This document shows positions 1-8,557 of a stretch of 64,000 nt of DNA, in pieces. Positions within the stretch are counted from its first letter, which is position 1. Every line of letters begins with the position of its first letter. The notes beneath the pieces were generated by a model that searched no databases, was not told the origin of the DNA, and saw nothing but the letters and a program-made list of their open reading frames with translations. The DNA is taken from positions 31,520 through 95,519 of the forward strand of contig NZ_JAFIDB010000005.1 in the NCBI RefSeq assembly GCF_017052595.1, read 5' to 3'. A program made the position numbers and the translations under genes. The DNA comes from Mycoplasma procyoni. Lineage in GTDB: Bacteria; Bacillota_I; Bacilli_A; Mycoplasmatales; Metamycoplasmataceae.

Positions 1-152
1 GCACCTGAGTTACCTTTTGAAGTTTCATCAGCGAATACTGGGTTTCTTTCAAGAAGTAACGTATTTAGTTTATATTGAGATAATTCATAAGCAATTGATG
101 CCCCGATTATTCCTCCACCAATAATAACTATGTCGTATTTTTCTTTTTGCAT
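1..152 (-). CDS. glpO: Glycerol-3-phosphate oxidase / FAD-dependent oxidoreductase (N-terminus only)
   Basis: Only the first 50 codons lie in the window; the rest is off the left edge. The N-terminus carries the dinucleotide-binding fold IVIIGGGIIGASIAYEL followed about 20 residues later by an acidic strand end (LLLER), the classic FAD-binding Rossmann motif. In mollicutes this start is typical of glycerol-3-phosphate oxidase, which makes dihydroxyacetone phosphate and hydrogen peroxide, but another member of the DAO family cannot be excluded from so short a piece. The ATG has a strong GGAGGT ribosome site just upstream, and a TATAAT box on the minus strand lies at 181-186. Confidence 0.6.
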   Translation of the reverse strand, partial: MQKEKYDIVIIGGGIIGASIAYELSQYKLNTLLLERNPVFADETSKGNSG

Positions 153-304
153 ACTACCTCCAAATTTTGTGTGTAAATATATTATAAAGTAAAACTTCAC
201 AAATTTTCTAAATTATTTAAAAAAAGTGCAAAATTTTGAAAAATAGTGCAAATATAGGGGGTAAAACACACAAAAAGCACTAAAATAGAATTTAGTTAAT
301 GAAT

Positions 305-331
305 TTTTAGCAACAATTTTTTGCTAAAAAC
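305..331. repeat. Inverted repeat in the divergent glpO/methylase promoter region
   Basis: TTTTTAGCAA and its reverse complement are separated by a few bases. The repeat sits between the two divergent promoters, upstream of the plus-strand TATAAT at 371-376, so it is not downstream of either gene. It may be an operator or just an A+T-rich hairpin. Confidence 0.4.
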
Positions 332-398
332 CAATTTTTAAAAATCCAAATATTTAAAGTTTTAAAATGTTATAATTTAAATAAATATAAGGAGAAAG

Positions 399-1568
399 AT
401 GAATTTAGAACAAAAGGCTGATTTTTTATTGCAAAAAAGAGAAGAAATGAATGCAACTAGAAAAGAGTTTGCTGATTTTTTAGATTTAAATAAAAATGAA
501 GATAAATTAATCAAAATTTGAGAAACAAAACAACAAGAAATTCCTGATTTTGTAATTAATAAACTTAAAAATTCATCTTTTATAGCTCCTTTTAAAGATG
601 ATGATAAAAATTATCTATTTACTCAGATAGATTTATTTGCTGGAATTGGCGGAATAAGAATGGGTTTCCAAAATCATGGAGGAAAGACTGTTTTTTCGTC
701 TGAATGAGATAAGTTTGCTCAAAAAACTTATAAAGCTAATTACGGAGAAGAACCTGCAGGAGATATAACTCAAATAAATCCAAAAGACATACCTGATCAT
801 GATGTACTTCTTGCTGGTTTTCCTTGTCAACCTTTTTCACAAGCGGGTCTAAAATTAGGTTTTGAAGACACGAGAGGAACTTTATTTTTTAACATTGCTT
901 CTATATTAAAAGAAAAAAGACCTAAGGCCTTTATGTTAGAAAATGTTAAGCAACTAAGAGGTCATGATAAAGGAAAAACACTTAAAACAATACTAAATGT
1001 TTTAAGAGAAATGGACTATTATGTACCTGAACCAGAAGTGTTAAATGCCTATCATTTCGGAGTTCCGCAAAACAGAGAAAGAATTTTTATAGTTGGCTTT
1101 GACAAAACTAAAATAAAGGAAAAATACAGTGATTTTGAGTTTCCTAAAGGAAAAATTGATCCAAATCTTAAAGTTGCTGATATTTTGATGAAGCCAAATG
1201 AAGTCAATGAAAAGTTCACAATTTCAGACAAACTTTTTGAAGGTCATAAAAAAAGAAGATTAAAACACAAAGAAAATGGAAATGGTTTTGGTTTTAATCT
1301 AATTTTTCCAGAAAGCAAATATACAAACACAATTAGTGCCAGATATTATAAAGATGGAAGTGAATCTTTAATTTCTCAAGAAGGTAAAAATCCAAGAATG
1401 TTAACCCCAAGAGAGTGTGCGAGATTGCAAGGATTTCCTGAAAACTTTATAATACAAGTTTCAAATGCACAAGCTTACAAGCAATTTGGAAATTCAGTTT
1501 GTGTAAAAGTTATTGATGCAATAGCTAAAGAAATGGTTTTATTTATGAAGAAAAACAAGCTTATTTAG
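399..1568 (+). CDS. DNA cytosine-C5 methyltransferase, Dcm-like
   Basis: This 389-residue protein methylates cytosine C5 in DNA. All main C5-methylase motifs are visible: motif I FAGIGG near residue 80, the catalytic PCQPFS loop (motif IV) near residue 144, ENV (motif VI), QNRER (motif VIII) and QFGNSV (motif X). The target-recognition region with [14 protein letters not shown] and [13 protein letters not shown] closely resembles what I remember of E. coli Dcm (CCWGG), so a CCWGG-type site is a plausible inference, not shown. The first ~75 residues are an extra domain with a helix-turn-helix-like stretch ([12 protein letters not shown]). One internal UGA is tryptophan. No restriction gene is adjacent. 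TATAAT lies at 371-376 and an AAGGAGAAAG ribosome site precedes the ATG. The 3' end overlaps the convergent hydrolase gene by 8 bases. Confidence 0.93.
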
Positions 1569-2391
1569 GAGCTTGTTTTTCTCTAATTAAAAAGTTAATT
1601 CTATTGTTGATTTCTTCTGGTTTTTCGAAAAATAAAGCGTGTCCACAATCACTTAATAGAGTTAGATTTTTCGATCTTTCTTGACAAATTTTGATAATTG
1701 ATAAAGAAGGGACAAATTCATCGTTAATTCCCGTAATAAATTCATAGTTATCACTTCTAAAATACAACTCTTTTATGTTAGATTTTAAATATTTTGGATT
1801 AACTATTTGAGTTGTTACCATTTTTAAAAAATTCTTCTCTTTTGCTTGTGAAGAAGCTAAAAATACAGCCGCAATTTTATTTAAATTGTCTTTGTAACTG
1901 TTTTTATTTTGGTAAACAAGATTGTCACTACTTTCAAGAGCATCTTTTAAGTTTTTTGGAAGTAGCCATCTTTGCAATCTTGTGTTTGCTTGTGTTATAG
2001 TTTCTTTAATTTTTGAAGAAAGGATATTGTAATTAATAGGTGAACCTAAAAGTGCATAAGGGACAATTTTGTTGATAACTAGATTTAGTGCACTTGCTCC
2101 TCCAAGTGAGTGTCCAACAACTAAAACAAAGGAATAACCGAGTGATTTGACAAATTCTTCTGCAATTTTTTGATAGTGTTCGATACTGATTTCATCATTA
2201 TTTGTTGATTTTCCGCAACCAGGAAAATCAAAAGCAACAACGTCATAATCTCTATTTTTTAGATTATAAACTTGCTGAGCAAAGTTAGACGACGAAGCAA
2301 AACCGTGTAAAAACAGAACTTTTGGTTTGTTGTTATTTTCTTCAATATAAAAGATGTCTTCGTTTAATATTTTTATGTATTTTCTTTCCAT
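1561..2391 (-). CDS. Alpha/beta hydrolase
   Basis: A 276-residue alpha/beta-hydrolase-fold protein. The oxyanion region HGFASS follows an early beta strand, the nucleophile elbow is GHSLGG, and an acidic residue in GINDEF plus a late histidine in DCGHALF complete a likely Ser-Asp-His triad. The substrate cannot be told; mycoplasma relatives are annotated as esterases or lipases. It is the last gene of a minus-strand operon: its ATG shares one base with the lplA stop codon (TAATG), so translation is probably coupled. There is no signal peptide, so it is cytosolic. Confidence 0.85.
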   Translation of the reverse strand: MERKYIKILNEDIFYIEENNNKPKVLFLHGFASSSNFAQQVYNLKNRDYDVVAFDFPGCGKSTNNDEISIEHYQKIAEEFVKSLGYSFVLVVGHSLGGASALNLVINKIVPYALLGSPINYNILSSKIKETITQANTRLQRWLLPKNLKDALESSDNLVYQNKNSYKDNLNKIAAVFLASSQAKEKNFLKMVTTQIVNPKYLKSNIKELYFRSDNYEFITGINDEFVPSLSIIKICQERSKNLTLLSDCGHALFFEKPEEINNRINFLIREKQAPK

Positions 2392-3371
2392 TAATCACCA
2401 AACATAACTAGTAAGATTTCATCAACTGTAATATTTCCAAAATACTCACTTAAATTTTCTATAGTTTCTAATTTTTCTTTTATTTTTTCTTTTAAGTATT
2501 CAGTACCCTTAATTTTATTTTCGATTTCTACAAGAGAAGTTTTACTCAAAAAGTCTCCTTCAAAAGCAATATTTTCAATTCTGTTTTTTACGATATTGGC
2601 ACTAATTTGTAGAATTCCTCCATTAGTTTTTAGTTCATTGAAAAAGGAAAATTCAGGGTTTTTACCATATAATCACTCATCAGACATTCTGAATGCTTTC
2701 AGTTCATCCACTTGATCATAATATTTTTTGTCTATTGCTTGAATTGAGCCATCATATTTTTGAGCAAGAAAATCAGCAAATTTAAAAATAAATTCATGTA
2801 CGCTAATTTTGTCTTCTAATTCATCAATTAAATTAGTCACTCTTTGTCTTGCACTCTCAATTCCTTTAGATTGCATTTTTAGTTTGCTTGGGTTTAAAAC
2901 TTGAGAAAGTTTTGCTAAGTTTGCATCAAAAAGGATTGTTCCGTGGTGTACCATTCTGTCTTTATAAATAAATTGAGCGTTTCCAGAAAATTTAGCACCA
3001 TTGATAACTAAATCATTTCTACCTTTAAATTCAGCATTTAATCCCAGTGATTTTAAAAACTCTAAAACAGGTGCTAAGAATTTTTCATAGCTTCTTTCAT
3101 CTTTTTTAGTAATAAAAGAGAAATTTACATTTCCTTTATCATGATATACAGCTCCACCACCCGAAAGTCTTCTGTATAATTCAATATTTTGTTCTTTTAA
3201 AACGTCTAATTTAACCTCTTTGTGTGCGTTTTGGTTTTGTCCAATAATAACGGCGTTTTCGTGTTGATAAAGATAAATAATATCTTCTTTATTTTCTTCA
3301 TCCTTGATCATTAATTCTTCTAAAACAAGGTTTACATAAGGTGAGTAGTTGTTGCTTATAAAAATTTTCAT
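2391..3371 (-). CDS. lplA: Lipoate-protein ligase A
   Basis: A 326-residue LplA-family protein that attaches free lipoate to lipoyl domains such as that of pyruvate dehydrogenase. The conserved RRLSGGGAVYHDKGN segment near residue 75 and KFSGNAQ...HHGTILFD near residues 127-150 are hallmarks of the lipoate/octanoate transferase fold. The reading frame crosses a UGA (tryptophan) after residue 232 and continues through a ~90-residue accessory C-terminal domain, giving the usual full bacterial length. It lies between a small unknown gene and an alpha/beta hydrolase, with TAATG stop-start overlaps at both ends, so the three are almost certainly one operon. Confidence 0.93.
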
Positions 3372-3694
3372 TATTCCTCCATTGCTATTAAATCAAAGTT
3401 TGTAACAGATTTAAAAATTTTTTTTACTTTATCTAAATTTTCTTGACTTAAATTCAAGTTTTTTAAACCAAAAATACGGATTTCACCGTAATCTCAGCGT
3501 TTTTGGTATCTATTTTGATCTAAAAGAAAAAGTAAATCTTCAATAAATCAATCAAAGTAACTGTCGCTAAAATTTAGATCTCTTAAAACGCCTTTAATTT
3601 CTATTTCCAAGATTCTGTCAAAGTGATTTTTGATGTAAAAATCAAAAGAAAGATTAAGCTCTTTACTGCTTTTTGTTTGTCATTGATTATTCAT
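3371..3694 (-). CDS. Hypothetical protein heading the lplA operon
   Basis: An unrecognised 107-residue protein rich in Asp, Phe, Leu and Lys, with three UGA tryptophans and no membrane segment. Its stop codon overlaps the lplA start (TAATG), so it is translationally coupled to lipoate ligase. A perfect minus-strand TATAAT occupies 3702-3707, only about seven bases before the ATG, which implies a leaderless or nearly leaderless mRNA; no ribosome site is visible. A role linked to lipoylation is suggested only by position. Confidence 0.7.
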
Positions 3695-3776
3695 ATTTAA
3701 AATTATAGAACAATAAACATAAAAGAGGTTGAAAAAGCTAAAAAATTAATTATAAAGACCAAAAAAACGAAAAAAC

Positions 3777-3818
3777 AAGCTTTTTGTGAAAAAGGCTTCG
3801 TTTTTTTTTTTTTTTTTT
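3777..3818 (+). promoter_or_regulatory. Hairpin plus T18 tract abutting a lipoprotein promoter
   Basis: An imperfect hairpin (AAGCTTTTT / AAAAAGGCTT, 3777-3798) is followed by 18 consecutive T at 3801-3818. Three bases later comes a -10-like TAGAAT at 3822-3827, then the lipoprotein ATG at 3857. Both flanking genes point away, so this is not a normal terminator: the tract fills the -35/-10 spacer. Length changes by slippage would alter promoter spacing, as is established for the poly-A tracts of vlp genes in M. hyorhinis. Confidence 0.6.
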
Positions 3819-3856
3819 GTGTAGAATGAAAAAATAAGTGAAAGGAAAATTAAACT

Positions 3857-4876
3857 ATGAAAAAGTCAAAATTATGATTACTTTTATCAACAGGATCAGT
3901 AGCTACAGTTTTGAGTGCAACTACAGCAATTTCCTGTCAACAAGCAGCTAAAAGCCCTGCTACAGGAGGAGAAGAAAAACCTAATACACCTCCAGCTGAC
4001 AACCAAGGTGGAAACCAACAACAAGACCCAAGCAAACAAACTCCACCTTCAAACGACAGACAAGATCAAAGAGATTCGAATGAAGATCAATTCAAAAATG
4101 AAGCAATCTTAAGTGAACAAGAAGAAAAGAATTTATTTAAAGATTTAAAAGATCTTAGAAGTGTTTTAAGAGAACAAAGACTAACTTCTTTAACTCCAGC
4201 ACAACTTGCACTTGCTTTTGAGTCTCTAAAAAATATTGGACAAAGAGCAAAAAACTTCGTTGTTAAAGAAGAGGATAAAACAAAGATTTTTGAAACTACA
4301 AAAAGAGTTGTAAAAGGAAGCAAAAGTCTTTTCAGCGATATTTCAAGTTTTGCAAAAAGCAATGAAAAGCAAATAGAACAAATTGAAAAGTCTTATAAAA
4401 AATCAGCTTCAAACCACGAAAAAGAAGATAAAGATGATGAAAAAGACGCAAACAACGCCGGAAAAGACAACTCTTCAAAAGAACAAAAATCAAAAGATGT
4501 TTTAGCAATTTTAAAAGATGCAAACAATGTTCTTCCAGTAACATTAACAACAACAGCAATTATGGCATCAGCATCTTATGCACTTTGAGCAGTTTCTACA
4601 GAAAACAAAAATGTTTATTTACATGCAGGTAGAACATTTTTAGCTTCTTACCATGCACTTTCTGCAGCAAATGCGGCAGTAAGTGGAGCTATTAAATTAC
4701 TAGAAGACGGAAAAATCAGTGTAAAAGATTTCGTTAAGTTCTTTAAAGAGTCAATTAAAGCAGCTAAAGCTATCGCAAGAAGTTTCAAACACCCAGAATT
4801 CCAAACATCAAAAATATCAGAAACACTTCAAGGTTTCAAAGACAAAATTGTAAACGCAATCAAAAAGAAAAAATAA
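3857..4876 (+). CDS. Surface lipoprotein of unknown function
   Basis: A 339-residue predicted lipoprotein. A basic N-terminus and hydrophobic stretch end in a lipobox with the acylated cysteine at residue 27 (TTAISC). Next comes a low-complexity region rich in Pro, Gln, Asn and Asp (residues ~30-75), which is a probable flexible stalk. A charged helical region follows, with a Lys/Asp/Glu run near residues 175-215, and a C-terminal helical part rich in Ala and Lys. An internal UGA near residue 235 is tryptophan. No enzymatic motif is seen and I do not recognise the family. Expression may be phase-variable because of the T18 tract in its promoter. Confidence 0.85.
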
Positions 4877-4880
4877 TTTT

Positions 4881-4908
4881 AAATTCCTTTATCATAAGGA
4901 ATTTTTTT
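4881..4908 (+). terminator. Rho-independent terminator of the lipoprotein gene
   Basis: A nine-base perfect stem (AAATTCCTT / AAGGAATTT) is followed by a T run, immediately downstream of the lipoprotein stop codon. Confidence 0.85.
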
Positions 4909-4990
4909 GATGAAACTACAGAAAAATAAAAGCTTTTTAATATAATAACGAACATCGCCAAAAGTCTAAAAAGGTGGTATAATTGAGAGT

Positions 4991-5326
4991 ATGAATGCAG
5001 GGGATATAGTAGTTGGAAGAGTAAAAAACATCTTCAAAAATTATTTTTGAGTCGATATCGATGATGACTATCAAGGAGTTGTCTTTATAAATGAGGTAAG
5101 TGACTATTTTGTTAAGGATTTACATGACTTTTTTAAATTAGGAGATTATGTTAAATTAAAGATAATTAATGTAAATCACTATAACAAAAAAATGTCTTTA
5201 TCATTTAAGGCACTAAATCCAAAATTACTCAAAAACCCCTTTAATTATAAAATTTGTGAAACAGACAGCGGATTTGAAAATCTTTTTAAACACGCATTAA
5301 AAGAGGTAGAAGAATGAAAAAAATAA
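4991..5326 (+). CDS. S1 RNA-binding domain protein
   Basis: A 111-residue protein made almost entirely of one S1 domain: GDIVVGRVKNIFKNYFWVDIDDDYQGVVFINEV at the start, then a FKLGDYVKLKIINV strand and KKMSLSFKA, matching the OB-fold S1 pattern (x-V-G-x-V-x-x-I, L-G-D-x-V-x-x-K). Similar small S1 proteins in Firmicutes bind RNA or ribosomes (YabR/CvfD type), but the exact role here is unknown. It ends 13 bases inside the start of pgi, so the two genes are transcribed together and probably translationally coupled. Confidence 0.85.
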
Positions 5327-6600
5327 AACTTAATTTAGCAAGCGCAGTTGAAGAAACGGCTATTTTAGAATACCAACAACAAGTTGAAAAAATTAATGAA
5401 GCAATGGATAATTTTTCAGCAGTTGGTTCAGATTTTCTTGGTTGAAAAGACTTACCAGAAAACTCAAATTGAGCAGAAATCGAAGAAATGAAAAAAGCAG
5501 CAAAAAGACTTCAAGCTGAAAAAATTGAAGTACTTGTTGTAATCGGAATTGGTGGTTCTTATTTAGGAGCTAAATCTGCACTAGATATTATCCAAGGTTC
5601 TCTTCCTGGAGAAGAAAGAAAAATGGAAATCATTTTTGCAGGAACTTCAATTAGCTCAAACCACCTTTATCAAACACTTAAATATGTTGAAAACAAAAAG
5701 TTTGCAATCAATGTTATTTCTAAATCAGGAACAACAACAGAACCAGCGATAGCTTTTAGATTCTTTAAATCATTATTAGAAGATAAAGTTGGAAAAGATA
5801 AAGCAAGAGAATTAATTTTTGCAACAACAGACGCAAACAAAGGAACTCTTTATGAATTAGCAAGCATCAAAAATTACCAAAAATTTGTAATTTTAGATAA
5901 TGTTGGAGGAAGATTCAGTGTACTTTCTCCAGTTGGATTATTCCCACTAGCATGTGCCGGAATTAATATTGATGAAATCATCAAGGGAGCAAAAGAAGCT
6001 AACGAAATCTACAAAACAAGCGATTTAGTTAATAATGATGCTTACAGATATGCAGTTGCAAGACACATTCTAGGACAAAAATTCCAAGCAGAAATGTTAG
6101 TTGCCTATGAACCTAACTTTGCTTTCTTTAATGAATGATGAAAACAATTATTTGGTGAAAGTGAAGGAAAAAATCAAAAAGGATTATTACCTACTTCTGC
6201 AATTTTCTCAACAGACTTACACTCATTGGGTCAATACATTCAAGAAGGTTCTAAAGTTTTATTTGAAACTGTAATTACACTAAAAAATCCAGAACACGAT
6301 TTATTAATTACAGAAGATGAAGAAGATTTAGATAAACTAAACTATTTAGTTGACAAAACAGTTCACTGAGTTAATAATGTTGCTTTTGAAGCTACAATGG
6401 ATGCACATGTTAGTGTTGGAAAAGTTCCTAACATTCACTTATTACTAGAAGATTCAAAAGAAAGAACATACGGATGATTAGTTATGTTCTTCGAAAGAGC
6501 TTGTGCAATTTCAGCTTATTTATTAGGAGTTAATCCATTTAACCAACCTGGAGTTGAAGTTTATAAAGCTAACATGTTTAAACTTTTAGGAAAAAAATAA
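5314..6600 (+). CDS. pgi: Glucose-6-phosphate isomerase
   Basis: A 428-residue phosphoglucose isomerase that interconverts glucose-6-phosphate and fructose-6-phosphate in glycolysis. Visible family signatures are [15 protein letters not shown] near residue 75, [10 protein letters not shown] near residue 137 (sugar-phosphate binding), the [11 protein letters not shown] segment near residue 202, and [10 protein letters not shown]. Several UGA codons are tryptophan. Length matches short Firmicutes-type enzymes. The ATG at 5314 lies inside the S1-protein gene and gives the natural N-terminus ([13 protein letters not shown]). A terminator follows directly. Confidence 0.97.
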
Positions 6601-6608
6601 CATAAATT

Positions 6609-6630
6609 AAGCTGATTTTCAGCTTTTTTT
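6609..6630 (+). terminator. Terminator downstream of pgi
   Basis: A seven-base stem AAGCTGA / TCAGCTT with a three-base loop is followed by a T run, nine bases after the pgi stop codon. Confidence 0.85.
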
Positions 6631-6726
6631 AGTACTTTTAGCCCTTGTTTTAGTAAAGATTTAAAAAAAAGCAAAAAAATTTAAAAAATTCTTCACACTT
6701 AAGCAAAATTATGTTATAATAATATT

Positions 6727-6890
6727 GAGACATAGATAAAGATAAATTTGTGTCTCAAAATAAAAGCATATAAATGCTTAACAAAAGACAATTAGTCTTA
6801 CAGAAATTTTAAAGTCTAACTCTGGGCTGTTAACCGATTGGTACCATATATACACTATAATAATCAAAAACGCCGCTTGGCGTTTTTTGA
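6727..6890 (+). ncRNA. Candidate structured non-coding RNA 1
   Basis: A consensus TATAAT at 6715-6720 is followed by about 160 bases with no usable open frame, ending in a very strong terminator at 6863-6891 (12-base stem ending CGCC/GGCG, GCTT loop, T run inside the stem). In order the RNA could form a 5' hairpin GAGACA/TGTCTC (6727-6756), a second AAGCAT/ATGCTT (6764-6779), a third AAGAC/GTCTT (6785-6799), then a more complex part with CTCTGGGCTGTTAACCG and GGTACC. It does not carry the diagnostic core sequences I know for SRP RNA, RNase P RNA, tmRNA or T-box leaders. The family is not recognised. Confidence 0.55.
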
Positions 6891-7006
6891 TTTCTTATTT
6901 CAAGATTCTGAAGTTTTCAACAAGTAGAAAATACTTGTAAAATTTCTATCGATAAAAAAACATTAAATTTCTTTATTTTTTAGCGTTTTTGTGTTAGAAT
7001 AATTAC
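6891..7006. other. Spacer with promoter for candidate RNA 2
   Basis: There is no coding potential here. The stretch contains TAGCGTTTTT at 6981-6990 followed by a -10-like TAGAAT at 6995-7000, which would start transcription near 7007. Confidence 0.4.
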
Positions 7007-7322
7007 GAGAGTCGAAAGGCTCTCATCTCAATTGTCAAAATATCATTAAACAAAATCATATTTTTATTTATAAACATATATCAAAAAAGTTCAAAGTTCA
7101 AATTATTCAAAAAGTAAAATATATATTTCGAAAGTTTTTTAAAAATTTTAAACTCCTACAAAATATTTTATTCATTCTCAATATTTTAGGTTATTATCAT
7201 TTTATTTATTATTTTTATTTATTTTTTTCAAAAACATTGTTCATATTTTTATTCTCCTTGTTTTTTTTAAAAAATTCAAATAATAATATAGAAGAGTACG
7301 TGTTCGTACTCTTCATTTTTTT
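7007..7322 (+). ncRNA. Candidate non-coding RNA 2 (~315 nt)
   Basis: Beginning seven bases after a TAGAAT -10 box, the sequence opens with a seven-pair hairpin closed by a GAAA tetraloop (7007-7024, GAGAGTC/GGCTCTC with one G-U pair). It runs through an extremely A+T-rich core without any ATG on the plus strand and ends in a ten-base perfect terminator stem GAAGAGTACG/CGTACTCTTC (7291-7314) followed by T8-9. The GNRA-capped 5' hairpin, the defined terminator and the lack of a reading frame suggest a stable RNA or a long degenerate leader. No family is recognised. Confidence 0.5.
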
Positions 7323-7440
7323 TTATTTCTTAAAAACTTCAAAAATGAATAAAAAGATGAAAAATTGCTCAAAAAAAGACCTTAAATATACGTAAATGAA
7401 AAAAATCAATTTTTTTTGCAAAATTTTGAACAAATGGGTT

Positions 7441-7475
7441 TATAATAATTTTGTAAGAAAATTTACGGAGGTATA
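7441..7475 (+). promoter_or_regulatory. Promoter and ribosome site of the ula operon
   Basis: TATAAT at 7441-7446, with a TTTGCA-like -35 about 18 bases upstream, precedes an ACGGAGGT ribosome site just before the lactonase ATG at 7476. Confidence 0.65.
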
Positions 7476-8531
7476 ATGAAAAAATTCGCAAGAACAGTTT
7501 TAGGAGATATTGATCCTAAAGAATTAGGTGTGGTAGATTGCCACGATCACTTAATTAAAAACTACGGTCCTGAGGCTCATGAACATCCAGACTTCGTTAT
7601 GATGTCTGTTGATGCAGCTATTAAGGAAATGAATGAATTCATTGAAAAAGGTGGAAAAACAATGGTTACAATGGATCCACCTAACGTTGGTAGAGATGTA
7701 TACAAAATGCTAGAAATAGCTGAAAAACTAAAAGGCAAGGCAAACATTATTATGTCAACAGGATTCCATAAAGCGGCATTCTACGACAAAGGTGCTTCAT
7801 GATTAGCTTTAGCTCCAATCGACGACATCGTAAAAATGGTTGTTGCTGAAATTGAAGAAGGAATGGATGAATTAAACTACAGTGGACCTGTTGTTAAAAG
7901 ATCTAAATCTAAAGCCGGAATCATTAAAGCCGGAACAGGTTATGCAGCAATTGATAGATTAGAACTTAAATCACTAGAAGTTGCAGCGAGATCATCAATT
8001 GAAACAGGAGCTCCAATTCTTGTACATACACAATTAGGAACAATGGCTTATGAGGCTGCACAACACCTAATTGACTTTGGAGCAAACCCAAGAAAAATCC
8101 AATTATCTCACTTAAATAAAAACCCAGATAAATACTACTATGAAAAAATCATCAAAGAACTAGGTGTAACACTTTGTTTTGATGGACCAGATAGAGTTAA
8201 ATACTACACAGATGCAACTCTAGCAGAAAACATCAAATACTTAGTTGATAAAGGATACCAAAAACACATTACAATGGCGCTTGATGCAGGAAGAATCCTT
8301 TACCAAAGACACTACGGAATTGAAAAAGGAAAACAAACTTTTGGTTTAGGATACCTATTCGATAGATTCCTACCTCTATTAAGACAAGTGGGAGTTTCAG
8401 AAGAAGCAATTCAAGATATTCTTGTAAACAACCCAAGAGAAATTCTAACTTTTGATGAAAAAAGAACATACGATGTTTCAAAAGTTAACCCAAGAGTACT
8501 TAAATTAAAAGAAGAACTCAAAGTTAAATAA
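7476..8531 (+). CDS. Phosphotriesterase-family sugar-lactone-phosphate lactonase
   Basis: A 351-residue amidohydrolase of the phosphotriesterase-like lactonase group. The metal-binding start DCHDHL is near residue 22. Further expected metal ligands are seen: a lysine region (SKAGIIKAGTGY), HTQLGT, SHLNKN and a late aspartate in MALDAGR. A close mycoplasma relative, MS0025 of M. synoviae, has been reported to hydrolyse D-xylono- and L-arabino-1,4-lactone-5-phosphate. Here it is the first gene of the ula operon, 26 bases before ulaA, so it likely opens a phosphorylated lactone made by the PTS, the step UlaG performs elsewhere. One UGA near residue 109 is tryptophan. Confidence 0.85.
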
Positions 8532-8557
8532 TTATTGAAAGGTTAAGGTCTTAATTA

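Noticed and set aside
6727..6890. Candidate RNA 1 as SRP RNA, RNase P RNA, tmRNA, T-box leader or Cas9 tracrRNA
   Set aside because: None of the diagnostic cores is present (no GGAAGGAAGCAG loop, no RNase P core, no tmRNA ends, no T-box GGGTGGNACCGCG), and no cas gene or CRISPR array was seen.
7019..7290. A short protein gene in the A/T-rich gap
   Set aside because: No ATG occurs on the plus strand of this stretch and no frame on either strand has a ribosome site with a plausible protein.
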